DNA of 21,726 nt from the NCBI GenBank assembly GCA_029266795.1, contig JAQSWE010000006.1, positions 1-21,726 of the forward strand, written 5' to 3'. The DNA comes from Alphaproteobacteria bacterium (GTDB taxonomy: Bacteria > Pseudomonadota > Alphaproteobacteria > Micavibrionales > UBA2020). The stretch's first letter is position 1. The number at the start of each line of letters is the position of its first letter. The position numbers and the translations under genes are program-made. Below the pieces are notes generated by a model. That model made no database searches. It saw nothing but the letters and a program-made list of their open reading frames with translations, and had not been told where the DNA came from. Below, one piece after another: positions 14,464-21,631 of this stretch.

Positions 14464-15510
14464 TTATCCTCCGGGTTTCAGTTTTTTATACGTGATCTCG
14501 AACTGTTTTTGCAGTTGCAGCTTCTCCGCCTCTTCCAGCGACCAGCGCAGGGAATAATTGGTGGAGCTGGCGGCATGGATGCTGGCAGTTTTATTGAAGC
14601 TGTCGGCCAGCAGCAAATCCGCCCCCGCCTTGATGAGCGCGGTCGTGACATCGGCATGGCCGCGCGCCGCCGCCATCATGATCGCGGTTTCCTGCTTCGC
14701 ATTGCGGGCGTTGATATTGGGGCGTGTCGCGAGGATTTCGTTCAGCTGGCGGGTCGCGCCCCAATGGGCGGTCAGCATCAGCGCGGTTTCGCCCTTGTTG
14801 TTAGTGGCTCGCGTATCTGCGCCCATCTGCACAAGGCGGCTGACCGACCAGCGCTTGTCGCGGGAGGCTGCGTATAATAACGGCGTGTCGCCCGTGACGG
14901 GGTGCTTTTCCTCCAGCGAGACGCCCGCGCGCACCAGCTTGCCGATGGCATGCGCCGAATCATTGTCGATCGCCAGCATGATGGGCGTATCGCCCGAGGG
15001 GCCGCCGGGCGCGCAGGAAAAGGCACCTGCATCCAGCAGCGTATCGACAATATTATAATGTGATTTTTTCAGCGCGACATGCAGCGCCGTCCATTTGTCG
15101 TCGTAACCGGTTGGTTCGATGGCGGGCGTGTTGATAAATGCAGCGCCGCCCTTCGACAATATAATATCCAGCTTTTCGGCATTTCCCGTGAAGGCCGCGA
15201 TATAGGTCGCGTTGAACACCAGCGGGGTGTTCGCATGCGACATCTTGCCGGTTGCAAAGTTGATGTCGGCACCAAGGTCGAGCAGGTCGCGCATCTGCGC
15301 CGCATCGCCCTTCAAAATAGCAAGGCCAAGCGGCGGCATGTTTTGTTTGTTGAGCGCGTTGATATCCGCGCCGAGGCTGATGGCTTCGCGAAGTTTTTCG
15401 ACAGGTGCGTGCAGCAGCACCAGCTCGTGCAAATAGGTATTGCCGTCCTGATCGCGCGGAGCGTTGATATTGCGCGGATGGGGCGCTATGGGGAAGTTCC
15501 CCTCGGGCAC
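14464..15510 (-). CDS. Ankyrin-repeat protein (about 9 repeats)
   Basis: The product has 348 residues from a GTG at 15510, with AAGGA 7 bases upstream. Ankyrin units start almost at the N-terminus (GNTYLHELVLLH near residue 23) and continue to about 315, with clear units WTALHVALKKS, GDTPIMLAIDND, GDTPLLYAASRD, GETALMLTAHWG and ETAIMMAAARG. Several units lack the usual TPLH signature, so the array is more diverged than its neighbours. A charged helical end (SLEEAEKLQLQKQFEITYKK) closes in LKPGG. It lies 40 bases after the previous gene and 3 bases before the next ankyrin gene. No signal peptide or membrane segment is seen. Confidence 0.9.
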   Translation of the reverse strand: MPEGNFPIAPHPRNINAPRDQDGNTYLHELVLLHAPVEKLREAISLGADINALNKQNMPPLGLAILKGDAAQMRDLLDLGADINFATGKMSHANTPLVFNATYIAAFTGNAEKLDIILSKGGAAFINTPAIEPTGYDDKWTALHVALKKSHYNIVDTLLDAGAFSCAPGGPSGDTPIMLAIDNDSAHAIGKLVRAGVSLEEKHPVTGDTPLLYAASRDKRWSVSRLVQMGADTRATNNKGETALMLTAHWGATRQLNEILATRPNINARNAKQETAIMMAAARGHADVTTALIKAGADLLLADSFNKTASIHAASSTNYSLRWSLEEAEKLQLQKQFEITYKKLKPGG

Positions 15511-15550
15511 GGCGTTTTCCTTAAATCTGTTGAAGTTTCAACAGCGGGAA

Positions 15551-16858
15551 TTATCGCCTGTTTTTCCAGCCGCGGGAAGAGGGTTTCTGGAAGCGTTTGC
15601 CGCGCGAACTGAAGACCGAATGCGTGGTTTCGGCTTTTTTCTCCTCGCTGAGGCGTTCTTGCTCTGCAGCATGGCGCTTGGCGTACATCGCGTGGCCGTA
15701 TTTCTTGATCTCGATCTGCTTTTCTTTTTCGGCAATCACGTAATTCACGCGCTGCTGGAATTCGGCAGGGGCGAGGTCGCGGGGGCTCTTGCCGTTCTTG
15801 TCGCGGGCGAAAGGATCGGCACCGGCATCGAGCAGCGTGATCACGACGTCGAGCTTGTTTTTATGCGCGGCGATATGCAGCGCGGTCTGTTTCAGCTTGT
15901 TGCGCGCTTCCAGATCGGCACCGGCGGCGATCAGCATCTTCATCGTCTTCGCGTCATGCGTTTCCGCCGCCACATGCAGCAGGCTTTCGCCGGTATGCGT
16001 GACCTGGCGGGCATTCGCGCCGAGGTCGAGCAGCAATTTCACGGCTTCGGTGTACCCTGTCTGGACGGCGGGGAAGAGCGGCGTTTCGCCCCAGAAATTC
16101 TCCAGCTTATCGAGGTCCGCGCCGCGCTCCAGCAGCAGGCGGATGAACGGCATGGTTTTCTCGCGGCTGTCGCGGTGGCCAAGCAAATACATCAGCGGTG
16201 TTTCGCCATGCCCGTCGCGCTCGTTCACATCGACGCCGTAATCCAGCAGCTTGATGACGAGTTCGCGGTTGCTGGTCTCGAGCGCGATGCGCAGCACGCT
16301 TTGCTCTTTCCGGTCGGTGTTGAAAATTTCGTGCACGGCGGCGGCATCTTTATGCGCCAGCAATTCGTTCATGATCTCGATATTCGCCCGCGCGGCCATA
16401 TGATAGGCGTTCTGCCCGTCATCTTTCGGCGGCGTTTTCGCGGTGACATCCGCGCCGTAATAAATCAGCAGTTTCGCCATATCCACATTGTTGTCGCCAA
16501 TCGTCAGCTGCAGCGCGGTCAGCCCGTCGTCGTTTCGCCGCACGGAAGGGTTGGATCCGGCCTCCAGCAGCGCGGTTGCCGCCGCGATATCCTGTTTCTC
16601 CACCGCGCGGTAGAATGGCGTGCCGTCATTCGCGTCGCGCAAATGCACATCCGCGCCGGCAGACACCAGCAGGGGAATGATATCCGCCCAGCCATGCTCA
16701 ACCGCAAAATGCAAAATGGTGCGCTGTTCGGATGAATCGCGGTCGTTGATGACTTTCGCGGTATCGACATAGGTTGCGCCCGCGATACGGTCCAGCAGTT
16801 CTTGCTTGTCGCCGCGCTGGGCAAGATCCAGCAATGTCCTGCGGGTATCGTCGCTCAT
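15551..16858 (-). CDS. Ankyrin-repeat protein with a basic helical C-terminus (about 10 repeats)
   Basis: The product has 435 residues. Ankyrin units run from about residue 46 to 370 (RTILHFAVEHG, GTPFYRAVEKQ, GLTALQLTIGD, GETPLMYLLGHR, GETPLFPAVQTG, GESLLHVAAETH, QTALHIAAHKN, GKSPRDLAP). The last 65 residues are a charged, probably coiled helix (VIAEKEKQIEIKKYGHAMYA) followed by a strongly basic end (SSRGKRFQKPSSRGWKNRR), unlike the Pro-rich ends of its neighbours. The ATG overlaps the upstream stop as ATGA and has no ribosome-binding site of its own, so it probably depends on translational coupling. A basic tail could bind nucleic acid or membranes or serve as a localisation signal, but that is inference. 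Confidence 0.92.
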   Translation of the reverse strand: MSDDTRRTLLDLAQRGDKQELLDRIAGATYVDTAKVINDRDSSEQRTILHFAVEHGWADIIPLLVSAGADVHLRDANDGTPFYRAVEKQDIAAATALLEAGSNPSVRRNDDGLTALQLTIGDNNVDMAKLLIYYGADVTAKTPPKDDGQNAYHMAARANIEIMNELLAHKDAAAVHEIFNTDRKEQSVLRIALETSNRELVIKLLDYGVDVNERDGHGETPLMYLLGHRDSREKTMPFIRLLLERGADLDKLENFWGETPLFPAVQTGYTEAVKLLLDLGANARQVTHTGESLLHVAAETHDAKTMKMLIAAGADLEARNKLKQTALHIAAHKNKLDVVITLLDAGADPFARDKNGKSPRDLAPAEFQQRVNYVIAEKEKQIEIKKYGHAMYAKRHAAEQERLSEEKKAETTHSVFSSRGKRFQKPSSRGWKNRR

Positions 16859-18312
16859 GGGCGCGGCGCTTTCGGCGATGCGGGTTTCTGAAGCGCGCGT
16901 TCCAGCAGCATGACGATGGCGGGGTTGTCGCCTGCGCGTGCGTGGCTCAGCGCCGACCTGCCGTCGCTGTCATACAGTTTCGGGTTTGCCCCGGCATCCA
17001 GCAGCAACCGCACGGCGGCGGAATTTTTCTGCACCACTGCTTCGATCAGCGGCGTGCGCGCATCGACCATGTGGCGCGCATTCACATCCGCGCCGGAATT
17101 GATCATCATTTCCAGCGCCGTCGTCGTCGATTTATGCAGCGTGTAATAAATCGGCGTGAAGCCGTCGTTATCGACCGCATCGGCGTCGATTTCATGACTC
17201 AGCAGTTCCGACATCGCCCATTCGCCGTTGGATGTCAGGATGGCAGATGCCAGCGGCACCATGCCGGTTGCCGGCGATTTCTGGTCGGGGTCCGCGCCAC
17301 GCGATATCAGGAAGGCGACGAATTCCGCGCGCTTCTTGCCGTCGTTCAAATCGGTATTGCCCGCGATCAATGACAGGGGCGGTAACCCGCCTTCACCGGC
17401 AGGGCGGTTCACATCCGCGCCGTTGAGCACGAGGGTTTTCACGAGCGGCATGTTGAACTGCGACAGCGCATGGCCGAGCGGTGTCACGCCATCGGCATCG
17501 GCGGCGTTGATGTTCGCGCCGGATTTCAGCATTTTCGCCGCGACGGTCGCCATGCCGCGCTCGATCGCCAGCTGGAAACTGGTGCGGTTTTTCGGGTCGG
17601 TCGCATTCGTGTAGCTGTCGATGCCGCGCACGACCTCGGGGAATTCCAGCAGGGCTTCCGCGACTTCTGTCATGCGCAAGCTCACGGCGATCAAAAGCGG
17701 GGTCGATCCGTTGGGCGTGCGCTCGTTGGCGTCGGCACCGGCGCGGATCATCGCCTCCACCATGCGCGTCTTGCCCTTTTCGACGGCGCGGTGCAGCAGC
17801 GTGCGGCCATCGACCATATTGCCCGGCACGTAACCGCCATGGCGGACTAGGGTTTCCACCACATCGACCTTGCCGAAATTAACGGCATCTTCCAGCGGCG
17901 TCACTTCGGGCTTGTCTTTCTTGCCCTGCTTCGCGTTCGCGCCATTCACCAGCAGGAATTCGACCATCTCGTTGCTGCCGGCGCGCGCCGCGATATGCAG
18001 CGCGGTGTCGCCTTGCAGGTTGTAGGAACTCAAATCGAAACCGGCGCGGACATATTCGGTCACTTTGTCGAGCTTGTTCTGGCGCACGGCACCAAAGAAA
18101 TGCGCGGGGTCGACCTCGATGCCTTCGCGGGTCACCTGTTTTTCCAGCTTCGGTTTTTCCGGGGGCTTTTCGGCGGTCGCGCCGTCGGCACTGGCGGGCG
18201 GCTGGCCGGTCACGTCGTTGAAAATATCCTTCACGCCGCCGGTCAGGCGGTCCATCGCCTTCTCGAAGTTGCTTCTGCGGTCCTCGATATTTTCGTCGTC
18301 GTCCGGAGCCAT
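16855..18312 (-). CDS. Ankyrin-repeat protein with a KAPRP C-terminal end (about 12 repeats)
   Basis: The product has 485 residues. The first 70 are acidic and then Pro/Lys-rich (DDDENIEDRRSNFEKAMDRL, then EKPPEKPKLEK). A short unit (HFFGAVRQNKLDKVTEYVRAG) opens an array of about 12 ankyrin repeats ending near residue 475 (GDTALHIAARAG, GRTLLHRAVEKG, GSTPLLIAVSLR, GVTPLGHALSQF, GFTPIYYTLHKS, ARTPLIEAVVQK, GRSALSHARAG). The protein closes in LQKPASPKAPRP. AAGGA stands 6 bases before the ATG at 18312. Upstream is a 128-base gap with a hairpin, so it may head its own transcript with the following ankyrin genes. There is no signal peptide. The C-terminal end matches those of the giant ankyrin protein and the metallopeptidase. 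Confidence 0.93.
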   Translation of the reverse strand: MAPDDDENIEDRRSNFEKAMDRLTGGVKDIFNDVTGQPPASADGATAEKPPEKPKLEKQVTREGIEVDPAHFFGAVRQNKLDKVTEYVRAGFDLSSYNLQGDTALHIAARAGSNEMVEFLLVNGANAKQGKKDKPEVTPLEDAVNFGKVDVVETLVRHGGYVPGNMVDGRTLLHRAVEKGKTRMVEAMIRAGADANERTPNGSTPLLIAVSLRMTEVAEALLEFPEVVRGIDSYTNATDPKNRTSFQLAIERGMATVAAKMLKSGANINAADADGVTPLGHALSQFNMPLVKTLVLNGADVNRPAGEGGLPPLSLIAGNTDLNDGKKRAEFVAFLISRGADPDQKSPATGMVPLASAILTSNGEWAMSELLSHEIDADAVDNDGFTPIYYTLHKSTTTALEMMINSGADVNARHMVDARTPLIEAVVQKNSAAVRLLLDAGANPKLYDSDGRSALSHARAGDNPAIVMLLERALQKPASPKAPRP

Positions 18313-18326
18313 GTTTTCCTTCGCGC

Positions 18327-18348
18327 ACGCGCCAAAAATAGGGCGCGT
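18327..18348 (-). promoter_or_regulatory. Hairpin in the leader of the 485-residue ankyrin gene
   Basis: ACGCGCC (18327-18333) and GGCGCGT (18342-18348) form a perfect 7-base-pair stem around an 8-base AT-rich loop. It lies 15 bases upstream of the ATG, right beside the AAGGA ribosome-binding site. There is no T-run, so it is not an intrinsic terminator. It could affect translation or mRNA stability, or be a protein-binding site. Confidence 0.45.
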
Positions 18349-18440
18349 TGATTCGTCTTTAGCGCAGTTTCAAGCCGGTATCAGGATTTGCATAAGGGTA
18401 TAACATGGCCGCCATACCCCGCCAATAGCTTATGGAAGAT

Positions 18441-19370
18441 TCAAATGCCCGGATCGTAGGCAGGGGCTTGCGGCGCGGGGCGGTTTTTAATTACATAATC
18501 CCGCATCGCATCCTCCAGCAGGCCGATGGTGGCGGCTTTCTGGTTCAATTCCGCCTGTCCCAGCGCATGGCCGAGGCGTTCATAGTTATAGGTGCCGTCG
18601 GGAAGGGCGAGGAACAGCTTCACGATCTCCGCTTCGCCTGCTGCTGCGGCCTGACCCAGCGGCGTGAGCGTGGGCATGTCGGGATCGGTCTTCAGGGGGT
18701 CGGATCCGAGGCGCAGCAATTCCTTGACCGCCTCGATATGCTTGCCGGCGATGGCGTAATACATGGGATCGAACCCTTGCCCTTCGCGCGCGCCGCGCAG
18801 GTCGGCCTGCCCGTCGATCACCAGCATGCGGATGATGTCCACATTCCCGGCTTGCGCCGCGACATCGACGGCGCTCATGTAATTCTCGCCGCGATAATTG
18901 ACGGCGGCGCCCGCCTGCATCAGCTGGCGGGCGGCGTCTTCGCTGCCGGTCATGGCCGCGATGTGCAGCGGGGTCATTTTGTTATTCTTTGTCGCCAGCA
19001 TCAGATGCGCGCCTGCGCCGTGATGGAGCAAGGTTTCCGTGATCTCCGGCACATCTGCACGCGCGGCCAGATGCAGCGCGCCCTCGGATGACCGCTCCGC
19101 CAATACATCCGCCTTGTTCGCCAGCAGGAAATGCACCATCGCCGCGTTCTTGGCGAAGACCGCGATCATCAGGGGCGTCGTCTGCAATTCGTCGCGCGCA
19201 TCAATGCTTGCGCCGGCTGTCAGCGCGTCGCGCGCGGCTTCGATATCGCCCTTTTCAACAGCATCAAGCAATTGCTTGTCGGGGCTGATCGATACGGCGG
19301 GTGCGGCATTGTCGTTCGCAGGCGCGGTGACGGCAGCGGCGGCGGCGCGGAAATCATCGGTGGTGGTCAT
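18441..19370 (-). CDS. Ankyrin-repeat protein (about 7 repeats)
   Basis: The product has 309 residues. An Ala-rich N-terminal segment of about 28 residues (FRAAAAAVTAPANDNAAPAV) is not hydrophobic enough for a signal peptide. Ankyrin units follow from about residue 31 (QLLDAVEKGD, TPLMIAVFAKN, GALHLAARAD, TPLHIAAMTG, SAVDVAAQAG, DPMYYAIAGK, TPLGQAAAAGE) to about 255, and a helical C-terminal part ends in APAYDPGI. It is the smallest ankyrin protein of the array. Its ATG overlaps the metallopeptidase stop as ATGA without a ribosome-binding site, so the pair is translationally coupled and may work together, for example the ankyrin protein as a targeting partner (inference). Confidence 0.91.
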   Translation of the reverse strand: MTTTDDFRAAAAAVTAPANDNAAPAVSISPDKQLLDAVEKGDIEAARDALTAGASIDARDELQTTPLMIAVFAKNAAMVHFLLANKADVLAERSSEGALHLAARADVPEITETLLHHGAGAHLMLATKNNKMTPLHIAAMTGSEDAARQLMQAGAAVNYRGENYMSAVDVAAQAGNVDIIRMLVIDGQADLRGAREGQGFDPMYYAIAGKHIEAVKELLRLGSDPLKTDPDMPTLTPLGQAAAAGEAEIVKLFLALPDGTYNYERLGHALGQAELNQKAATIGLLEDAMRDYVIKNRPAPQAPAYDPGI

Positions 19371-20344
19371 GGGGATGGCGCTTTCATGGGTTTTTGTACA
19401 ACCGGCTCTGCGCTACGGCGCATCTGCCAGAGGTCGAGTTTCGCTTGCGTACCCGCCGTCACGCCCGCCATTTGCGGCGCATCGAGGTCGAGGTATTTTG
19501 CGGCTTTCTCGGCGTAAGGGCCGATTTTTTTCAAAACGGCCGCGCTGTTGAACGCCTCGGAAAACAGCGACGGGTCCTGCCGGTCTCTCGCATCGACGGT
19601 GTCGAGCGACTGCAGCACGACGCCTTCGTAATGCGCGCGCAGCGGCAGCGAGCCGTAGAAGGCTTTGAAAATCCGCGCCATCATTTCGTCGCGGTCGATG
19701 TCGGGGAATTGCGGGCGGTAATGCGCGATGGTTTTTTTCGTCAGCTCCGATCCGATGGTGTCCATCGCCACATCGATGGCCTGCGGGAACAGCAGGCGCT
19801 CGTCCGGATCGTCCTTCATTTTATACGCCAGTTCCAGTGCGACGATAAATTCATGCGCGCGCGCATCGCCCTCCAGCGCCATCAATTCACGGATGCTGGC
19901 GGCAGGCTCTTGCTTCAGGACCGAAAATTCAAAACCGTTTTCCTTTTGCGCAACATGCGCGAGCTCATGCGCGATGACGAGAGCGAGGCGGAGCGGGTCG
20001 GTCTGCACGGCCGCGCGGATGCGCTTGTTCAGGTGGTCGGTATAGCCGCTCGCCTCGGCGGTCGCGCTGTCATGGGCGATATCGTCGATGCGGATGCTGT
20101 AATTGTTCTTCAGCGCGATCTGCGCCAGTGCGCGGGCATGCGGACTTTGCGACAGAATCACCAGCGCCGCCTCCGCCACATCCCGCTGCGCGCGATAGCC
20201 ATCGGTGTCGCTCACAACCAGCGGCAGGATGCTGCGCACGGCGATCACGTCGCCGGAATCCGCGCGCGGCACGGCAGGGTAGCTGCCGCTTTCCAGCGCA
20301 TACCATTCATCGGCACTCTCGTTGAAATCGTCCTGCAGCGACAT
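19367..20344 (-). CDS. Predicted zinc metallopeptidase (HELAH motif, DUF6782-like)
   Basis: The product has 325 residues. The zincin motif HELAH is at 126-130 in LRLALVIAHELAHVAQ. Glu158 in LEGDARAHEF, 28 residues downstream, is a good candidate for the third zinc ligand of a gluzincin-like site. The N-terminal 110 residues hold an alpha/beta part (VRSILPLVVSDTDGYRAQRD, then IALKNNYSIRIDD). The C-terminal half is helical and ends in QKPMKAPSP. There is no signal peptide or membrane segment, so it would act in the cytosol or be exported through a non-Sec route. From memory it resembles putative metallopeptidases called DUF6782, which could not be checked. It is the first gene of the array, divergent from dotI, and coupled to the next ankyrin gene. 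Confidence 0.82.
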   Translation of the reverse strand: MSLQDDFNESADEWYALESGSYPAVPRADSGDVIAVRSILPLVVSDTDGYRAQRDVAEAALVILSQSPHARALAQIALKNNYSIRIDDIAHDSATAEASGYTDHLNKRIRAAVQTDPLRLALVIAHELAHVAQKENGFEFSVLKQEPAASIRELMALEGDARAHEFIVALELAYKMKDDPDERLLFPQAIDVAMDTIGSELTKKTIAHYRPQFPDIDRDEMMARIFKAFYGSLPLRAHYEGVVLQSLDTVDARDRQDPSLFSEAFNSAAVLKKIGPYAEKAAKYLDLDAPQMAGVTAGTQAKLDLWQMRRSAEPVVQKPMKAPSP

Positions 20345-20730
20345 GCGCGTCTAAAATTCCGGTTCGGTTCAGATGCTTCAACTTATCATAATGCGGGAGG
20401 GATGCAAGTCGGCGATGACGATAAATGTTTCCTGAATTATTAATTAATATCAGTTACTTAATAAGGAATTACAAACATGTCCAAGCTATGGCGCGCGCGT
20501 GTCGTCATATTTGTCATGCAATGCCGCGAGGAGGATGCTTGAAACCATCGCGATTCATGCCAGATCAGATGAAGCAGCGGATAACCATAAAGGCGCGGCC
20601 TTACCGCCGTACCCGTTAACTGTTGCTCCAAGCGATTGAGTAACATACTATTTTAAGAATTGTGTTTTAAAATCGGGATTGTTCCCCGCCGGTTTTTTTG
20701 AATGGCAAAAGGGGGAAAACAAAGGGCGAT
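20345..20730. other. Divergent intergenic region between the metallopeptidase array and dotI
   Basis: The 386 bases contain no convincing gene. An AT-rich stretch at about 20430-20470 (with ATTAATTAAT) differs sharply from the GC-rich surroundings and may be a regulator-binding or promoter region. Two very short plus-strand frames follow it. One of 21 codons (20477-20542) has AAGGA 9 bases before its ATG. One of 34 codons (20535-20639) overlaps it and has AGGAGG directly against its ATG. They could be leader peptides or remnants of a gene. A minus-strand TATGAT lies near 20385-20392, but no fitting -35 box is seen. Confidence 0.45.
20623..20651 (+). promoter_or_regulatory. Candidate promoter for the dotI-like operon
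   Basis: TTGCTC at 20623-20628 and TACTAT at 20646-20651 are separated by 17 bases. They match 3 of 6 and 4 of 6 consensus positions. The site lies 80 bases upstream of the dotI start. A weak CGGG/CCCG hairpin followed by a T-run (about 20673-20699) lies between, and could act as an attenuator. Support is modest. Confidence 0.3.
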
Positions 20731-21600
20731 ATGGCGATGACCGAGAACGAAAATCAAGATCAGGAACCGCAGGAAGCAGACGTCGCCAATGCGCCGCCCG
20801 AAGTCACCAGCCCGCTCGCCAGCTTCGTGCGCGGTCTCGGCGGCGGCAAGAAAAACGCACCCGCCGCCAACACGCCCGCTCCGCCGTCCCTCGCAAAAGG
20901 CAATGCCGTTGCGAAAACGACCGTGAAGCCCGCCGCCAACCCGGCGCCCGGCAACCCCGGCAAGCCCATGCCGATCGCAGGGCCGCTCGTGACCATCGTC
21001 ACCCGCAACGAATTCTACCGCGACGGCTTCCGTAACCTGATCAAGATCGCGGTGCTGGAAGGCATCGTCATCATCGGGCTTATCCTGACGCTGATCGTCT
21101 ACATGAACAACGCGCAGCCCTCCGACCGCTATTTCGCGACGACCGCCGACGGCCGCATCATGCAGCTGCAGCCGCTCGACCAGCCGAACCTCGATACGCC
21201 CGCGCTCCTGTCATGGGTCGCAACGGCCGTGGCGGAAACGATGTCCTTCAGCTATCTCAACTACCAGAAAGAGCTGCAGAACGCGTCGAAGAGCTTCACG
21301 AAAACCGGCTGGGAAAGCTTCACCAGCGCGCTGCAGAAATCGCACATCCTTGATTCGGTGCAGAGCCTGCAGCAGATCGTGACGACCACGCCGCGCTCCG
21401 CGCCTGTCCTCACGCAGCAGGGCGTGCTCAACGGCCGCTACCGCTGGATCCTGAAGATGCCGATCGCGGTGAAATATCAGGGCGTCAAGGAAACCCGTAC
21501 CGACAACCTCGACCTGCAGCTCGTGATCGAACGCGTGCCGTCGCTGGAAAACCCGAGCGGCGTCGGCATCGCGCAGTGGATCGCCGTCGCGCGCAACTAA
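20731..21600 (+). CDS. dotI: DotI/IcmL/TraM-family type IVB secretion inner-membrane protein
   Basis: The product has 289 residues from the ATG at 20731 (GGG of AAAGGGCGAT about 4 bases upstream); the frame is open to 20698 but without a better start. A long cytosolic N-terminus rich in Pro, Ala, Asn and Lys covers residues 1 to about 85. The family motif RNEFYRDGFRNL (92-103) follows, then one membrane helix (about 105-127, KIAVLEGIVIIGLILTLIVY), then a periplasmic IcmL-like domain (RYFATTADGRIMQLQPL, LLSWVATAVAETMSFSYLNY, FTKTGWESFTSALQKS, GRYRWILKMPIAVKYQG, LVIERVP) ending in QWIAVARN. DotI forms part of the inner-membrane complex of Dot/Icm and IncI-type systems. Legionella DotI is about 210 residues, so the N-terminal extension is unusual. 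It precedes a second gene with the same entry motif. Confidence 0.92.
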   Translation: MAMTENENQDQEPQEADVANAPPEVTSPLASFVRGLGGGKKNAPAANTPAPPSLAKGNAVAKTTVKPAANPAPGNPGKPMPIAGPLVTIVTRNEFYRDGFRNLIKIAVLEGIVIIGLILTLIVYMNNAQPSDRYFATTADGRIMQLQPLDQPNLDTPALLSWVATAVAETMSFSYLNYQKELQNASKSFTKTGWESFTSALQKSHILDSVQSLQQIVTTTPRSAPVLTQQGVLNGRYRWILKMPIAVKYQGVKETRTDNLDLQLVIERVPSLENPSGVGIAQWIAVARN

Positions 21601-21631
21601 CAGAACGCCTTTTTCAGGAGCCTGATATAAA

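Noticed and set aside
12571..14877. Plus-strand open frame of 768 codons
   Set aside because: It lies opposite two clear ankyrin genes and its Arg/His/Gln/Val-rich product reflects reverse-strand reading of GC-rich ankyrin codons. There is no ribosome-binding site or recognisable domain.
15464..16735. Plus-strand open frame of 423 codons
   Set aside because: It is antisense to the 435-residue ankyrin gene, is repetitive only because the ankyrin repeats are, and has no start signal.
19394..20443. Plus-strand open frame of 349 codons
   Set aside because: It is antisense to the metallopeptidase gene, whose HELAH motif and coupled junction are much better evidence.
20477..20639. Two short plus-strand frames as firm genes
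   Set aside because: At 21 and 34 codons, with overlapping frames and one ribosome-binding site too close to its start, they are too weak to call and are described only within the intergenic region.
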